DNA of 64,000 bases from Bermanella sp044597725 (GCF_044597725.1 NZ_CP139003.1:1302001-1366000); one strand, 5' to 3'; shown: positions 35,672 through 44,875, counted from the first letter of the stretch. The notes: generated by a model from the sequence alone, not told the origin. Numbers and translations: made by a program.

Positions 35672-36616
35672 CTATTCTGGCATCGTCTGTGGCTCATAAG
35701 GTAAGCATAGCAGTTCTATGGAGTTATCGGCCGAAGCGAGTGTTAATGGCGCATTTAGGTGTTTATCTTCAATGACGGCCAAGCCTTCAAAGCCAGCTTC
35801 GGTTGGTGCAAAGTTCACCAGTGTGCCTACTTTTTTATCACCCGCTAAAATATCACTACCGCTGGGTGCCGAATGAGTAAATCCAATTCGATAGCAGTGT
35901 CGTTTGAGTTTGCCTAAATACTGCATGCGAGCGACGATTTCTTGTCCGGTATAACAGCCTTTTTTAAAGCTAACGCCATGAGTTTTATCGAGGTTAATAG
36001 TTTGTGGGATAAGCTCCAGATGCGTTGCAAGGGTGATACGACTTAAACCATTTTGAATGAGGTTTAAATGCCAGCCGTTGTCATTGCTATGAAAATAATC
36101 TTGCAAGGGTGCAGGTAACTCGTTATTTGTGAGGTTAGTTACTTCAAATCCCGCATTATATGGAAGCTTGCGTAGGCACAAGTTATTCTCGAGCACTTGC
36201 TCGAACGCTTCCTGTGGCGTGTGCTGGGTAAGTGCATCGACAACATCCTGTGCATCGGCACCTACTACTCCCCAAGATTGGTATCGAGCAATAGATAGTT
36301 CGGTTTTGAAGAAGGCAGCGTATTTCTTTAAATGATCAAGAAGTGGCTGAGCCAGTCCCTCTGATAACGTAAGTAAGTACTTATTTTCGCCTATAAGACC
36401 AATATCAAAGCTGGCCACCATGCGTCCTTTGGGGTTGCAGCAGGCGCCACGGGCATAATGAGTTTGATCAACTTGATTAATGTCACAGGTAAATTGCCCC
36501 TGCATAAATTTGGCGCTGTCGGGCCCTTCAACCACGATATATTCTGTATGTGAAAACGTATAAGCATGGGTTGGGCTTTGATGTTTGAGTAAATTTTGTT
36601 CGCTTTGCTGTGTCAT
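35672..36616 (-). CDS. ygfZ: Folate-binding protein YgfZ
   Basis: A 314-residue COG0354 protein that uses folate and helps repair or build iron-sulphur clusters in enzymes such as MiaB. The family signature KGCYTGQEIVARMQYLGKLKR lies at about residues 218-238, with the key Cys in KGCYTGQE. An N-terminal extension of three codons from a GTG is possible; I prefer the ATG at 36616. It diverges from sdhE-ygfX, the arrangement also seen in E. coli. Confidence 0.94.
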   Translation of the reverse strand: MTQQSEQNLLKHQSPTHAYTFSHTEYIVVEGPDSAKFMQGQFTCDINQVDQTHYARGACCNPKGRMVASFDIGLIGENKYLLTLSEGLAQPLLDHLKKYAAFFKTELSIARYQSWGVVGADAQDVVDALTQHTPQEAFEQVLENNLCLRKLPYNAGFEVTNLTNNELPAPLQDYFHSNDNGWHLNLIQNGLSRITLATHLELIPQTINLDKTHGVSFKKGCYTGQEIVARMQYLGKLKRHCYRIGFTHSAPSGSDILAGDKKVGTLVNFAPTEAGFEGLAVIEDKHLNAPLTLASADNSIELLCLPYEPQTMPE

Positions 36617-36735
36617 AGTTACCACTCGCTTGATTTACCTGAGTATTTTACTCGGGTTTGTATCTCGTGTCTCCACCTCGTCCTGATACAGTGTTATACT
36701 CGCCACAAAGGCTTTTTGTAAATATCGAGGTAGCC

Positions 36736-37017
36736 GTGTCCGACCGTTCATCCATGACCCCAGAAGAATTAGCCACAGAGAAGAAACGTCTTTGGTGGCA
36801 CAGCCGTCGCGGTATGTTAGAGCTAGATGTGTTGTTATTACCATTTCTAGAAGAAGCATACGATGATCTAGACGAGGACGATAAAGCACGCTATCGCAGC
36901 TTGCTTGATGTGGAGGATCCTGAATTATTTACATGGTTTATGCAAACCTCTAAACCGTCCGACCCAGATCACGCCAAAATTGTTAATATTATTTTGCGCC
37001 GAGTTCAGCCAGATTAA
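36736..37017 (+). CDS. sdhE: FAD assembly factor SdhE
   Basis: A 93-residue SdhE (YgfY/CptB), which helps attach FAD covalently to succinate dehydrogenase and fumarate reductase. The functional RGxxE motif is present in RRGMLELD, with the family's WWHSRRG before it and the closing YRSLLDVEDPELFTWF. GTG at 36736, with GAGG at 36727-36730, is the best-supported start; ATG at 36754 is an alternative. The stop overlaps the ygfX start (TAATG). Confidence 0.93.
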   Translation: MSDRSSMTPEELATEKKRLWWHSRRGMLELDVLLLPFLEEAYDDLDEDDKARYRSLLDVEDPELFTWFMQTSKPSDPDHAKIVNIILRRVQPD

Positions 37018-37469
37018 TGTATTCATATGTTCGCCTAGAAGTTGCCCCTAGCCAAATACTGGAACGGCTGCATCTAGGCCTTCATATCGCATTTATTATA
37101 TTATATGCGTATTCCGCCATTGTTCTTACCTGGCAACAATATTTATATCTGTTGCCATTGATAGTGTTCCAGTCTATTTATCTTTATCGTTTATTACATA
37201 AGCGTTTTTATTTTCAGTTGCCTAGGGTTTGGCTTTATCATCAAGGTTATTGGTATAAAAATGATGAGAATATTCCGCTTAGCGTATCAGTCTATCGTTT
37301 ATGGCCATCGTTTTTTATTATTCAATACAGAAACCTGTACGATGAAAGCGAAGAACTAAAGTGGGAATGGGTTTGGCGGCAAGATTGCCAGCTTGAGTAT
37401 TTTAGACGCTTTAAACTCGTATTAAATTTATACGCTGATAATTCACGTTTACGCGAAAACAGTAAGTGA
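37017..37469 (+). CDS. ygfX: YgfX family membrane protein
   Basis: A 150-residue protein with two membrane segments (about 22-40 and 44-60), matching YgfX/CptA by position after sdhE, by size, and by a soluble C-terminal part rich in Trp, Tyr and Arg (ELKWEWVWRQDCQLEYFRRFK). In E. coli, sdhE and ygfX were proposed as a toxin-antitoxin-like pair acting on the cytoskeleton, but that role is disputed. It is translationally coupled to sdhE. Confidence 0.85.
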   Translation: MYSYVRLEVAPSQILERLHLGLHIAFIILYAYSAIVLTWQQYLYLLPLIVFQSIYLYRLLHKRFYFQLPRVWLYHQGYWYKNDENIPLSVSVYRLWPSFFIIQYRNLYDESEELKWEWVWRQDCQLEYFRRFKLVLNLYADNSRLRENSK

Positions 37470-37479
37470 TAGGTTGAGT

Positions 37480-38145
37480 ATGAAAACACCGAAAGACATA
37501 CAAGATTGGTGGCACGAGCGTTGGCAACAGAACCAAATTGGTTTTCACCTAGATGCACCACACCCTTGGTTGATTAGGTATTGGACACAGTTCTCAATGC
37601 CCAGTTTGCATACTTTATTTGTTCCTCTTTGTGGCAAAACTCATGATATTGCTTTCTTTTTACAGGAGGGCTATCAGGTTGTTGCCAATGAGTTAGATGA
37701 ATCTGCGATACAGGCTTTATTTGATGATCTGCAACTTGATGCGGCAATAACAGACTGGAAAGCAGGGAAGATTTATAACGCTAAAAATTTAACCGTGTTT
37801 GTGGGTGATTTTTTTGAACTAACCACACAAGAGGTTGCTCAAGCTGATGCCATTTATGATCGTGCAGCGTTAATAGCGTTACCACCAGAACTTCGCTTAG
37901 CTTATGCCAAGCATTTACAAAAATTGTGTCCTGTGGCTGCGCAGTTTTTGATTACGCTTGATTATGATCAAGCTCAAATGGATGGACCTCCGTTTAGTGT
38001 TGATCCCGACGAAGTGCATGAGCATTATCATGCTACGTATAATATTCAATTGATAAAACGCAAAGATATTATTGTCGATGAAGCTCGTTTCAAAGAACGT
38101 GGGCTAACATCGCTTCATCAAGCGGTTTATTTTTTACTTCCATAA
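37480..38145 (+). CDS. tpm: Thiopurine S-methyltransferase
   Basis: A 221-residue bacterial TPMT, which methylates thiopurines and has been linked to tellurite and selenium resistance. The N-terminal WWHERWQQNQIGFHLDAPHP, LFVPLCGKTHDI (the SAM-binding loop) and ELDESAIQALF are family hallmarks. The start is at ATG 37480; a TTG two codons upstream could be used. The gene ends four bases before repeat locus B. Confidence 0.93.
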   Translation: MKTPKDIQDWWHERWQQNQIGFHLDAPHPWLIRYWTQFSMPSLHTLFVPLCGKTHDIAFFLQEGYQVVANELDESAIQALFDDLQLDAAITDWKAGKIYNAKNLTVFVGDFFELTTQEVAQADAIYDRAALIALPPELRLAYAKHLQKLCPVAAQFLITLDYDQAQMDGPPFSVDPDEVHEHYHATYNIQLIKRKDIIVDEARFKERGLTSLHQAVYFLLP

Positions 38146-38148
38146 AAA

Positions 38149-38782
38149 GTAGTGCGGTCGGAGCTCCAGCGACCCCCGCAATGGGTTTTCGTTTTCCGTC
38201 ATGCTTTACAAAAACAGCTTACAGTCTCGCGGACGCTGCCAGTACGTCCCTGTAAGCTCGCACTCGCCGTCCTGGCTCGTGAAACCGCTCGCTTTGTAAT
38301 CTGCTTCTGTAAATCATTAATTGTAGATACCCCCTCAACAAAACGTTTGGACAACCAAGAGCCTTAACGATTTGCGGAAGCTGTTCGTAAAGCGAGCGGC
38401 GTTGCGTGCCATGGATGGCACGCGCGAGCCCATATGGACGTGTTTACGGCGTCCGTGAGACTACGAACAACTTTCGGAAAGCGTGGCGGGCATAAAAACG
38501 CAGCGGTATCGAAAACCCAATTGCGGGGGGCGCTACGGCTCCAGCCGCACTACTTATGAAATCAAATACGATCAATTTTTGCTGAATTAAAAAATTACGA
38601 TTTTCGAGGATTATCCATAAAGCGAGCGGCGTCATGAGCCACGGATGGCGAATGCGAGCTTACATGGATGTACTGGCAGCGTCCGTGAGACTATGGATGA
38701 TTCTCGGAAAGCGTGGCGGGCTTAAAACCGATCGGTATCGAAAGCCCCTTTGCGGGGGTCGCTTAGGCTCCGGCCGCACTAC
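38149..38782. repeat. 231-bp-family repeat array, locus B (three units)
   Basis: This array fills the 678-bp gap between converging tpm and the enoyl-CoA hydratase gene. Unit 1 (38149-38322) is a shortened type-1 copy on the plus strand starting GTAGTGCGGTCGGAGC. Unit 2 (38323-38553, 231 bp) is type 2, inverted, with a decayed left end (GTAGATA) and an intact right end CCAGCCGCACTAC. Unit 3 (38554-38782, 229 bp) is type 1, inverted, ending GGCTCCGGCCGCACTAC. Unit 1 carries a paired change in its inner stem (CAC...GTG where others have CAT...ATG). There is no convincing reading frame. Confidence 0.9.
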
Positions 38783-38823
38783 TTACCTTTAAGAAAGTAG
38801 TGCAGCTGAAACCATCAAATAAC

Positions 38824-39609
38824 TTAAGTGCCAGTAAATTGTGCTTCGCGACGCTCTAAGAAAGATTGCACACCTTCCTGTGCATCTTTGCTTTTTATGA
38901 TGCCGGGCATATCATTAAACACATTTTCTAGCGCTGTTTGCTGGTCTTTTCTACGGGCAAGCTTTGAGCTCTTAAGGGCTGCTTGAACACCAAGCGGTGC
39001 TGCTTTGGCAATTTTAAGGGCTAACTCACGGGCACGTTTATGAAGCTCGTCTTTTTCAACAAGTTCTTGTACTAAGCCCCATTCATGAGCTTGTTCTCCG
39101 TTAAACTCATCACCGGTTAATAAATAGCGTTGTGCATTGGCCCAGCCGATTTCTTCTGGCAAACGAATTGTGCCACCACCGCATGGGTAAATACCACGCT
39201 TTACTTCCAGTTGGGCAAAACGCGTTTCTTTGGTCGCTATACGAATGTCGGTATTCAACAATAGTTCCAAGCCCGAGGTATAGCACAAGCCCTGAACCGC
39301 TATGATCAGTGGCTTGGTTAATATCTCGCCCTGTATACCATATGGGTCGAGTTCATCGGCAGCCAGTTCAATTACACCACCTTTGGCAAAAATGGGTGCC
39401 CATTTATCCAGTTCAAGCCCCGAAGTAAAGTGATCGCCAAATGCTTGTATAACACCCACTCTTAAATGTTTTTCATGTTGTAAACGATAAAGTGCTTGGG
39501 CCAATTTGTGGTAGCTCTCAGGGTCGAGGGCGTTGTACTTTTCAGGCCGATTAAAACTTATGGTAAGAATATGATCTTTTTCTTCAACTAAAACTTTTGC
39601 ATCACTCAT
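38824..39609 (-). CDS. Enoyl-CoA hydratase/isomerase family protein (crotonase)
   Basis: A 261-residue crotonase-superfamily enzyme. The CoA-binding and oxyanion features are visible as FNRPEKYNALDPESYHKL, GDHFTSGLELDKW and AVQGLCYTSGLELLLNTDIRIAT. Position 1 of the usual catalytic Glu pair is not clear: the region GIYPCGGGTIRLPEEIG keeps the GG-x-x-RL loop but has no obvious second Glu, so hydratase versus isomerase or thioesterase activity is uncertain. It is 10 bp downstream of an acyl-CoA dehydrogenase gene on the same strand, so a beta-oxidation-type role is likely. Confidence 0.9.
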   Translation of the reverse strand: MSDAKVLVEEKDHILTISFNRPEKYNALDPESYHKLAQALYRLQHEKHLRVGVIQAFGDHFTSGLELDKWAPIFAKGGVIELAADELDPYGIQGEILTKPLIIAVQGLCYTSGLELLLNTDIRIATKETRFAQLEVKRGIYPCGGGTIRLPEEIGWANAQRYLLTGDEFNGEQAHEWGLVQELVEKDELHKRARELALKIAKAAPLGVQAALKSSKLARRKDQQTALENVFNDMPGIIKSKDAQEGVQSFLERREAQFTGT

Positions 39610-39619
39610 AATCTATTCC

Positions 39620-41410
39620 TTAAAACCAATCAGCTTGCATGCTTGCACATGTATCATCGAGTTGTGTTAATAATTGAGCTTGGTGTTCTACTTCACCTAG
39701 CTCCCAATTAATAAAATACTGACATGCTTGTAATTTTCCGGCCAAGAATTGTTGGTCTTCTTCACTACCGCTGCTTGCAAAACGTTCACTGGCTTTTTGT
39801 GCCATTTCAAGCCAGAGCCAGCCAACGACCATTTTGCCCATCATATCTAGATACAAGGCACTGTTAGCAAGGGTTTCATCGACTTTACCCGTCTGTAAGT
39901 TTTGCCCCAAAGACATGGTTGTTTTACTAAAGATGTTTAACTTTTCCTGATAGATGCCAACTAAAGGAGCTAAGCGTTCATGCTGTTGAGCTTGTTTCAG
40001 ACTTTGCTGAACGCGTGCCGTTAATAGCTGCAAACCTTTACCATTTTTCATCCACAGCTTACGGCCTAATAAATCAAGCGATTGAATGCCATAAGTGCCT
40101 TCATGGATTGGGTTAAGTCGATTATCACGATAGCATTGCTCGAGCGGATATTCGCGAATATAGCCTGAGCCCCCCAAAACCTGAATGGCGTAATCGTTTG
40201 CTTTGAGTCCATAAGATGAAGGAAAACTTTTAACCACGGGCGTTAATAAATCGAGCAAAATACCACTGTCTTCGTTATTACCAGCTTCCGATTCATCAAC
40301 CAAACGAGAAGCAAATAAACACAGTGCTAGAGAGCCTTCTACATATGATTTTTGTGCTAATAGCATGCGTTTAACATCGGCATGTTCCACTATGTTGATG
40401 GGTTTAGATGAACTGTCTTTACTCGAAGGTTTACGACCTTGAGGGCGGTTCTTAGCATAATCCAATGATTCTAAATAACCGCGATAACCGATCATAGCGG
40501 CGCCTAAACCAACACCAATACGAGCTTCGTTCATCATCTTAAACATGTAATTTAGGCCTTTGCCGGCTTCGCCGATCAAATAGCCAGTGCAGTTATCTTC
40601 TTCGCCAAAGCTCAATACGGTGCTCGTGGTCCCGCGATATCCCATTTTATGAAGTAGTCCTGCAAGCTTTACGTCATTACGTGTGCCAATAGAGCCGTCA
40701 TCATTGAGTAAATACTTAGGCGTAATAAACAAACTAATACCCTTTACGCCTTTTTCGGCACCTTCTACACGCGCGAGAACAAGGTGGATAATGTTATCGG
40801 TAATGTCTTGGTCGCCCCCGGAGATATACATCTTTTGGCCTTTGAGTTTATAGCTACCATCCTCTTGAGGTGTTGCTTTTGTACTAAGGTCACCTAGGCT
40901 CGAACCAACATCGGGCTCTGTTAAAGCCATAGTGCCGCTGAACTGGCCATTAAACATGCCTGGAAGATACAAATCTTTTTGCGCTTGACTACCAAACGCG
41001 TGAATTACATTGGCTGCGGCGCTGGTTAAGAAAGGATAGCCAGATGTGCTTGGGTTGGCACTGTTAAACAAACCGCCACATGCGCTGTTAACCAAAGCGG
41101 GTAGTTGCATGCCGCCTTCATCATAATGATGTCGGGCATTTAGAAGGCCTGACTCAGAGTAGTGTTTCCAAGCTTCTTTAACTTCAGGGATAGTACTGAC
41201 TTTTTCGCCATCAAACTGCGGCTCGTGCTCATCGGCTTTACTATTATGAGGCGCAAAATATTGCTCTGCTATGCGGTGGGCAGTGCTAATCACACCATCG
41301 TAAGTCGTTTTATCATGATCCTTATAACGCTCTATTTTGCTGAGTTCCTCAGCATTAAATACGTCGTAAAGAAGAAATTCTAAATCTTTTAAGTTTACAA
41401 GTTTGCTCAT
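39620..41410 (-). CDS. Acyl-CoA dehydrogenase with C-terminal extension
   Basis: A 596-residue flavoprotein of the long acyl-CoA dehydrogenase type (AcdA/FadE-like, about 590-600 residues). Recognisable parts: GTMALTEPDVGSSLGDLSTK (FAD-binding TEP motif), KMYISGGDQDITDNI, GLLHKMGYRGTTST, RIGVGLGAAMIGYRGY, and near residue 430 IQVLGGSGYIREYPLEQCYRDNRLNPIHEGTYGIQ, with the catalytic Glu expected in HEGTYGIQ (the YEGT-type loop). The C-terminal about 130 residues form the extra domain of this subfamily. It oxidises acyl-CoA to enoyl-CoA, feeding the downstream crotonase. Confidence 0.92.
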   Translation of the reverse strand: MSKLVNLKDLEFLLYDVFNAEELSKIERYKDHDKTTYDGVISTAHRIAEQYFAPHNSKADEHEPQFDGEKVSTIPEVKEAWKHYSESGLLNARHHYDEGGMQLPALVNSACGGLFNSANPSTSGYPFLTSAAANVIHAFGSQAQKDLYLPGMFNGQFSGTMALTEPDVGSSLGDLSTKATPQEDGSYKLKGQKMYISGGDQDITDNIIHLVLARVEGAEKGVKGISLFITPKYLLNDDGSIGTRNDVKLAGLLHKMGYRGTTSTVLSFGEEDNCTGYLIGEAGKGLNYMFKMMNEARIGVGLGAAMIGYRGYLESLDYAKNRPQGRKPSSKDSSSKPINIVEHADVKRMLLAQKSYVEGSLALCLFASRLVDESEAGNNEDSGILLDLLTPVVKSFPSSYGLKANDYAIQVLGGSGYIREYPLEQCYRDNRLNPIHEGTYGIQSLDLLGRKLWMKNGKGLQLLTARVQQSLKQAQQHERLAPLVGIYQEKLNIFSKTTMSLGQNLQTGKVDETLANSALYLDMMGKMVVGWLWLEMAQKASERFASSGSEEDQQFLAGKLQACQYFINWELGEVEHQAQLLTQLDDTCASMQADWF

Positions 41411-41524
41411 GCAAGGCTCCGATGCAGAAGTTGGCCGCTAGTTAATATTCTTAGTATGCGCCTTGTTTGTTTGAGGTGTAATTGGCATTATTGCCATTTA
41501 TAGTGCATAAAGTGACATATTGGT

Positions 41525-42538
41525 ATGGATCGCTCTCGCGTTAAGACAGTAAATATTGTGGTATTAGGTTTCGATGGAGCATTGGCTACCGCCATAACCG
41601 GTGTTATTGATTTGTTGGCACTGGCGGGTGTGACCTATAACCGTATTATGAAGCAGCCGATACAACCCATGTTTAATGTAACTTTAGTGGGCGCAGAAGT
41701 AGGGCCAATTCGTTGTATTAATGGTATCAATCTTTATTGCACCACCAGCTTTGATCAGTGTTATCAATGGGATAATCAGCCCGATGCCATCATTGTGCCC
41801 ACCATAGGTGGCGCGCTCGAATCCGTGTTGGCACAAAACACCGATTTGCTCAATATGCTGAAGTGGGGCAACCGGCAAGGTTTAGTTTTGGGGGCCAATT
41901 GTACTGGCAACTTTTTTTTGGCAGAGGCGGGTATACTTAATGGCAAGCAAGCCACAACACATTGGGGGTTTAAACAAACCTTTGAGCAGGCTTATCCAGA
42001 GGTTGATCTACAAGCAGAACGCTTACTGACAAAAGATGGCAATGTCTTGTGTGCAGGTGGCGGTTTGGCTTGGTTCGATTTGGGCTTGGTGCTTATCGAG
42101 TTATACGCAGGGTATGACGTAGCAATCCAAACTGCAAAAGCGTTTGTGATTGATTATCGTCGCGAAAGCCAACTTAGCTACAGTCTTACTCGGTTTAGTC
42201 CTAGTCACCACGATGCATTGGTAACTAAGGTACAGCACTATTTAGATATCCATTTTGCCAATGTGAATCAGTTAGATGCACTCGCTACTGAGTTCAGTGT
42301 TAGCAAGCGAACCTTAATAAGGCGTTTTAAATCGGCGCTAGCAACAACCCCCCATGCTTACTTGCAAAATGTGCGAATTGAAGCGGCACAAAAGTATCTA
42401 GCGGAAACGCAGCTTAATATTGATGATGTGTTGTTAAAAACAGGATATGAAGATATGAGCGCCTTTCGACGGGTTTTTAAACAACATACGGGTCTTACAC
42501 CAGTAGAATATCGCCGCCGTTTTGCACGACGCCTATAG
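41525..42538 (+). CDS. GlxA-type transcriptional regulator (DJ-1/PfpI + AraC)
   Basis: A 337-residue regulator. The N-terminal about 190 residues form a DJ-1/PfpI-like ligand-sensing domain (VLGFDGALATAITGVIDLLALAG; the Cys-containing nucleophile-elbow-like stretch LGANCTGNFFLAEAGIL; GKQATTHWGFKQTF). The C-terminal AraC/XylS DNA-binding domain, with two helix-turn-helices, covers about residues 235-335 (LATEFSVSKRTLIRRFKSA and DVLLKTGYEDMSAFRRVFKQHTGLTPVEYRRRF). It diverges from the acyl-CoA dehydrogenase gene, separated by 114 bp, so it probably regulates that operon; the effector is unknown. Confidence 0.92.
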   Translation: MDRSRVKTVNIVVLGFDGALATAITGVIDLLALAGVTYNRIMKQPIQPMFNVTLVGAEVGPIRCINGINLYCTTSFDQCYQWDNQPDAIIVPTIGGALESVLAQNTDLLNMLKWGNRQGLVLGANCTGNFFLAEAGILNGKQATTHWGFKQTFEQAYPEVDLQAERLLTKDGNVLCAGGGLAWFDLGLVLIELYAGYDVAIQTAKAFVIDYRRESQLSYSLTRFSPSHHDALVTKVQHYLDIHFANVNQLDALATEFSVSKRTLIRRFKSALATTPHAYLQNVRIEAAQKYLAETQLNIDDVLLKTGYEDMSAFRRVFKQHTGLTPVEYRRRFARRL

Positions 42539-42565
42539 TAGGGTTTTGCAATCTGCTACGTTTCA

Positions 42566-43028
42566 GTAGTGCGGCCGGAGCCCCAGCGACCCCCGCAATG
42601 GGTTTTTCGATACCGCCCCGTTTTTTAAATCCGCCACGCTTCCCGAGAATCATCCATAGTCTCGCGGACGCTGCTAGTACGGTCCCTGTAAGCTCGCATT
42701 CGCCATCCATGGCTCATGACGCCGCTCGCTTTATGAATGTTTCTCGAAAATCGTAAGTTTTTAATTCAGCCAAGATTGATCGTATTGATTTCATAAGTAG
42801 TGCGATCGAAGCCGTAGGCGACCCCCGCAACAAAACGCTGGGATAATCAAAAACGTTAACGGTTTGCGGAAGCTGTTCGTAAAGCGAGCGGCGTTGCGTG
42901 CCATGGATGGCACGCCCGAGCCTACATGGATGTGTTGACGGCGTCCGTGAGACTACGAACAACTTTCGGAAAGCGGAGCGGTATTGAGAACCCCATTGCG
43001 GGGGTCGCTAGGGCTCCGGCCGCACTAC
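42566..43028. repeat. 231-bp-family repeat array, locus C (two units)
   Basis: Unit 1 (42566-42796, 231 bp) is type 1 on the plus strand, starting GTAGTGCGGCCGGAGCC. Unit 2 (42797-43028, 232 bp) is type 2, with a full family end at both sides, inverted relative to each other (GTAGTGCG at 42797 and GGCTCCGGCCGCACTAC at 43012-43028). The array fills the gap between the AraC gene and cvfB. It is the one locus here between tandem rather than converging genes. Confidence 0.92.
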
Positions 43029-43035
43029 GGAAGCT

Positions 43036-43072
43036 TTTGGAAAGCGTAGGCGGTATTGAAAACCCCGCGGGC
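43036..43072 (-). repeat. Truncated remnant of the 231-bp repeat
   Basis: Directly after array C, TGGAAAGCGTAGGCGGTATT and AAAACCCCGCGGGCGC match the distal arm of an inverted unit (compare GGAAAGCGTAAGCCGTATCG and AAAACCC in the intact locus-D copy), with the rest missing. It looks like a partly deleted further copy. Confidence 0.6.
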
Positions 43073-43155
43073 GCACCTGATGCGAGTTTAATGACGTTGT
43101 TGCCTAAAACCGCTACAATGGCGCATATTCTATTTAATCCCCTCAGAGTTCATTC

Positions 43156-43992
43156 ATGGTCAATTTAGGTCGTTTTAATCAATTAACCGTTGTTCGTCAG
43201 CTTCCTCGAGGCTTGCAGCTAGATGCAGGCGGTGATGGTGAGATTCTATTGCCAAAGCAATATATAGATGACTCCATGAAAGTTGGCTCTGTGGTTGAGG
43301 TGTTTATCTACCGTGATAGTGAAGATCGGTTGATTGCCACCACTGAAACGCCAAAAGCACAGGTAGGTGAATTTGCTTTTTTAAACGTGGCAGATGAAAG
43401 TAAACACGGTGCATTTTTAGACTGGGGATTGCCAAAAGATTTGTTTGTACCGTTTAGCGAACAGAATAATCGTTTGGAGAAAGGCCGCCAAGCTTTGGTT
43501 CGGGTTTATGTTGATGACAGTGGGCGTATTGCAGCTTCGGCTAAAATTGATACCTTTCTGTATGATGAAGATGAAACTGACCTATATAAGGCAGGTGATG
43601 AAATTAATATCACGGTGGCAGGACAATCTGATCTGGGCCGAAAAGTGATTATTAATAACACGCATTGGGGTCTTGTTTATCACAGCGATATATTTGAACC
43701 TATTAGTCGCGGTGATAAGCTCAAAGCTTATATCAAACGCGTGCGTGAAGATAAAAAAATTGAAGTTAGCTTACAAAAAATTGGTTTTGCTAAAGTTGAA
43801 GGTTTAGCTGGGGTTGTATTAGAGCGATTACAAAATGAAAATGGACATATTGCTCTAAGCGATAAAAGCAATCCAGAGGATATAAAGCGCGCTTTTAAAT
43901 GCAGTAAAAATGCTTATAAACAGGCCATAGGCGTTTTATACAAGCAGCGTTTAATACGTATAGAAAAAGATGGTATTTATCTAAACAAATAA
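43156..43992 (+). CDS. cvfB: CvfB family S1-domain RNA-binding protein
   Basis: A 278-residue CvfB/YitL-like protein: three S1-like OB folds followed by a C-terminal winged helix. Family features are the N-terminal VRQLPRGLQLDAGGDGEILLPKQYI, the second S1 unit FAFLNVADESKHGAFLDWGLPKDLFVPFSEQ, VEVFIYRDSEDRLIATT, and the winged-helix end with IALSDKSNPEDIKRAFKCSKNAYKQAIGVLYKQRLI. CvfB binds RNA and in Staphylococcus affects virulence expression; its role in gammaproteobacteria is not settled. arfB follows 7 bp later, suggesting a translation-related unit. Confidence 0.92.
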   Translation: MVNLGRFNQLTVVRQLPRGLQLDAGGDGEILLPKQYIDDSMKVGSVVEVFIYRDSEDRLIATTETPKAQVGEFAFLNVADESKHGAFLDWGLPKDLFVPFSEQNNRLEKGRQALVRVYVDDSGRIAASAKIDTFLYDEDETDLYKAGDEINITVAGQSDLGRKVIINNTHWGLVYHSDIFEPISRGDKLKAYIKRVREDKKIEVSLQKIGFAKVEGLAGVVLERLQNENGHIALSDKSNPEDIKRAFKCSKNAYKQAIGVLYKQRLIRIEKDGIYLNK

Positions 43993-43999
43993 AAACACT

Positions 44000-44413
44000 A
44001 TGCTATTTATTTCACACAATGTACAAATACCGCCCGACGAGATTGAGATGAACGCCATTCGATCGCAGGGTAGTGGTGGGCAAAATGTTAATAAAAACAG
44101 CACCGCTATTCATTTGCGATTTGATATTCGTGCATCAAGCTTACCCGAGTTTTATAAAGAAAAACTATTGGCAATGAGTGATCATCGACTTACCAAAGAT
44201 GGTATTGTGGTGATCAAAAGCCAAGAGAATAAAAGCCAAGAATTAAATAGGCAGGTTGCGCTTGAACGATTGGTTCAGTTTATTCGTCAGGCCACCTATG
44301 TGCAAAAACGCCGTAAACCCACTAAGCCGTCCCGTTCATCGCAAAACAAGCGCATGGATAAGAAAACCAAACACGGTCAAAAGAAATCTCTGCGTGGCAG
44401 TATTAACCTTTAG
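44000..44413 (+). CDS. arfB: Alternative ribosome-rescue factor ArfB
   Basis: A 137-residue peptidyl-tRNA hydrolase ArfB (YaeJ), which rescues ribosomes stalled without a stop codon. The catalytic GGQ is in GSGGQNVNKNST (about residues 25-36). The C-terminal tail is basic and Lys/Arg-rich (about residues 100-137, KRRKPTKPSRSS and onward) and would enter the empty mRNA channel. Length is normal. It is seven bases downstream of cvfB. Confidence 0.95.
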   Translation: MLFISHNVQIPPDEIEMNAIRSQGSGGQNVNKNSTAIHLRFDIRASSLPEFYKEKLLAMSDHRLTKDGIVVIKSQENKSQELNRQVALERLVQFIRQATYVQKRRKPTKPSRSSQNKRMDKKTKHGQKKSLRGSINL

Positions 44414-44470
44414 TTAACTGGTCTGGCTTATACAAGCCTTGTTGAATATGTGCGTCTCATAAGTAAGGAT

Positions 44471-44501
44471 TTGAACTTTTCTTGCAAAGGGGTATCCTTA
44501 T
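44471..44501 (+). promoter_or_regulatory. Candidate MerR/CueR-type promoter before the copper genes
   Basis: A -35-like TTGAAC (44471-44476) overlaps an imperfect dyad ACTTTTCTTGCAAAGGGGT (44475-44493); with 19 bases between hexamers the -10 would be CCTTAT (44496-44501). Overlong spacers with a central dyad are how copper-sensing MerR-family activators work, and the sequence loosely resembles the E. coli copA site. The match is imperfect and no merR-type gene lies in the window. Confidence 0.35.
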
Positions 44502-44533
44502 ATAGGTTAACTCTTTTCTTTTGGGTATAAACT

Positions 44534-44875
44534 GTGTTGAAAGCCATTATCCATTACATGCTCATTCTTATTATTGCCGCGCAAAGCTGGGCAATATCTG
44601 CATGTCCAATGGTTATGGATGTGCCCCATAATGAACATGCCCAGCATATGTCTATGCCTGACCATCATGGCAAACATAATATGCCAAATCATGATAATGC
44701 TGATGATTGCTGTGAAGACAGTGATTGCCCGATGATGGCCATGAGTCACTATCAGGTTTCCGGTTATAGCTGGTTACAGCCCATCCAGTTGACGCAAACT
44801 GCGGCATTAATCCCTACACAGCATACTATTGTTCAATATCCTCATATTCATTACCGCCCTCCCATTACTGCCTAA
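44534..44875 (+). CDS. Small exported His/Met/Cys-rich protein (CopL-like)
   Basis: A 113-residue protein with an N-terminal signal-like segment (about residues 6-22) and a metal-binding-looking middle (about 24-75) with many His, Met and Cys residues, including HAQHMSMPDHHGKHNMPNH and DDCCEDSDCPMM. This fits small periplasmic copper-associated proteins such as CopL or DUF2946-like relatives. It probably starts at GTG 44534 or TTG 44537; no strong ribosome binding site is visible. It is the first gene of the copper set, 83 bp before cusB. Confidence 0.72.
   Translation: MLKAIIHYMLILIIAAQSWAISACPMVMDVPHNEHAQHMSMPDHHGKHNMPNHDNADDCCEDSDCPMMAMSHYQVSGYSWLQPIQLTQTAALIPTQHTIVQYPHIHYRPPITA

Noticed and set aside
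38149..38782. A transposon or insertion sequence at the repeat loci
   Set aside because: There is no transposase-size frame or flanking direct repeat that I can confirm; at most these are non-autonomous elements.
42495..42710. Open reading frames in the repeat arrays (also 42714-42962, 42926-43168, 49812-50111, 63589-63792)
   Set aside because: They share low-complexity peptides such as LWMILGKRGG and GVARAPAALL because the repeat unit is 231 bp, a multiple of three, so one frame stays open through tandem copies. They appear on either strand, lack ribosome sites and are best explained as repeat DNA.
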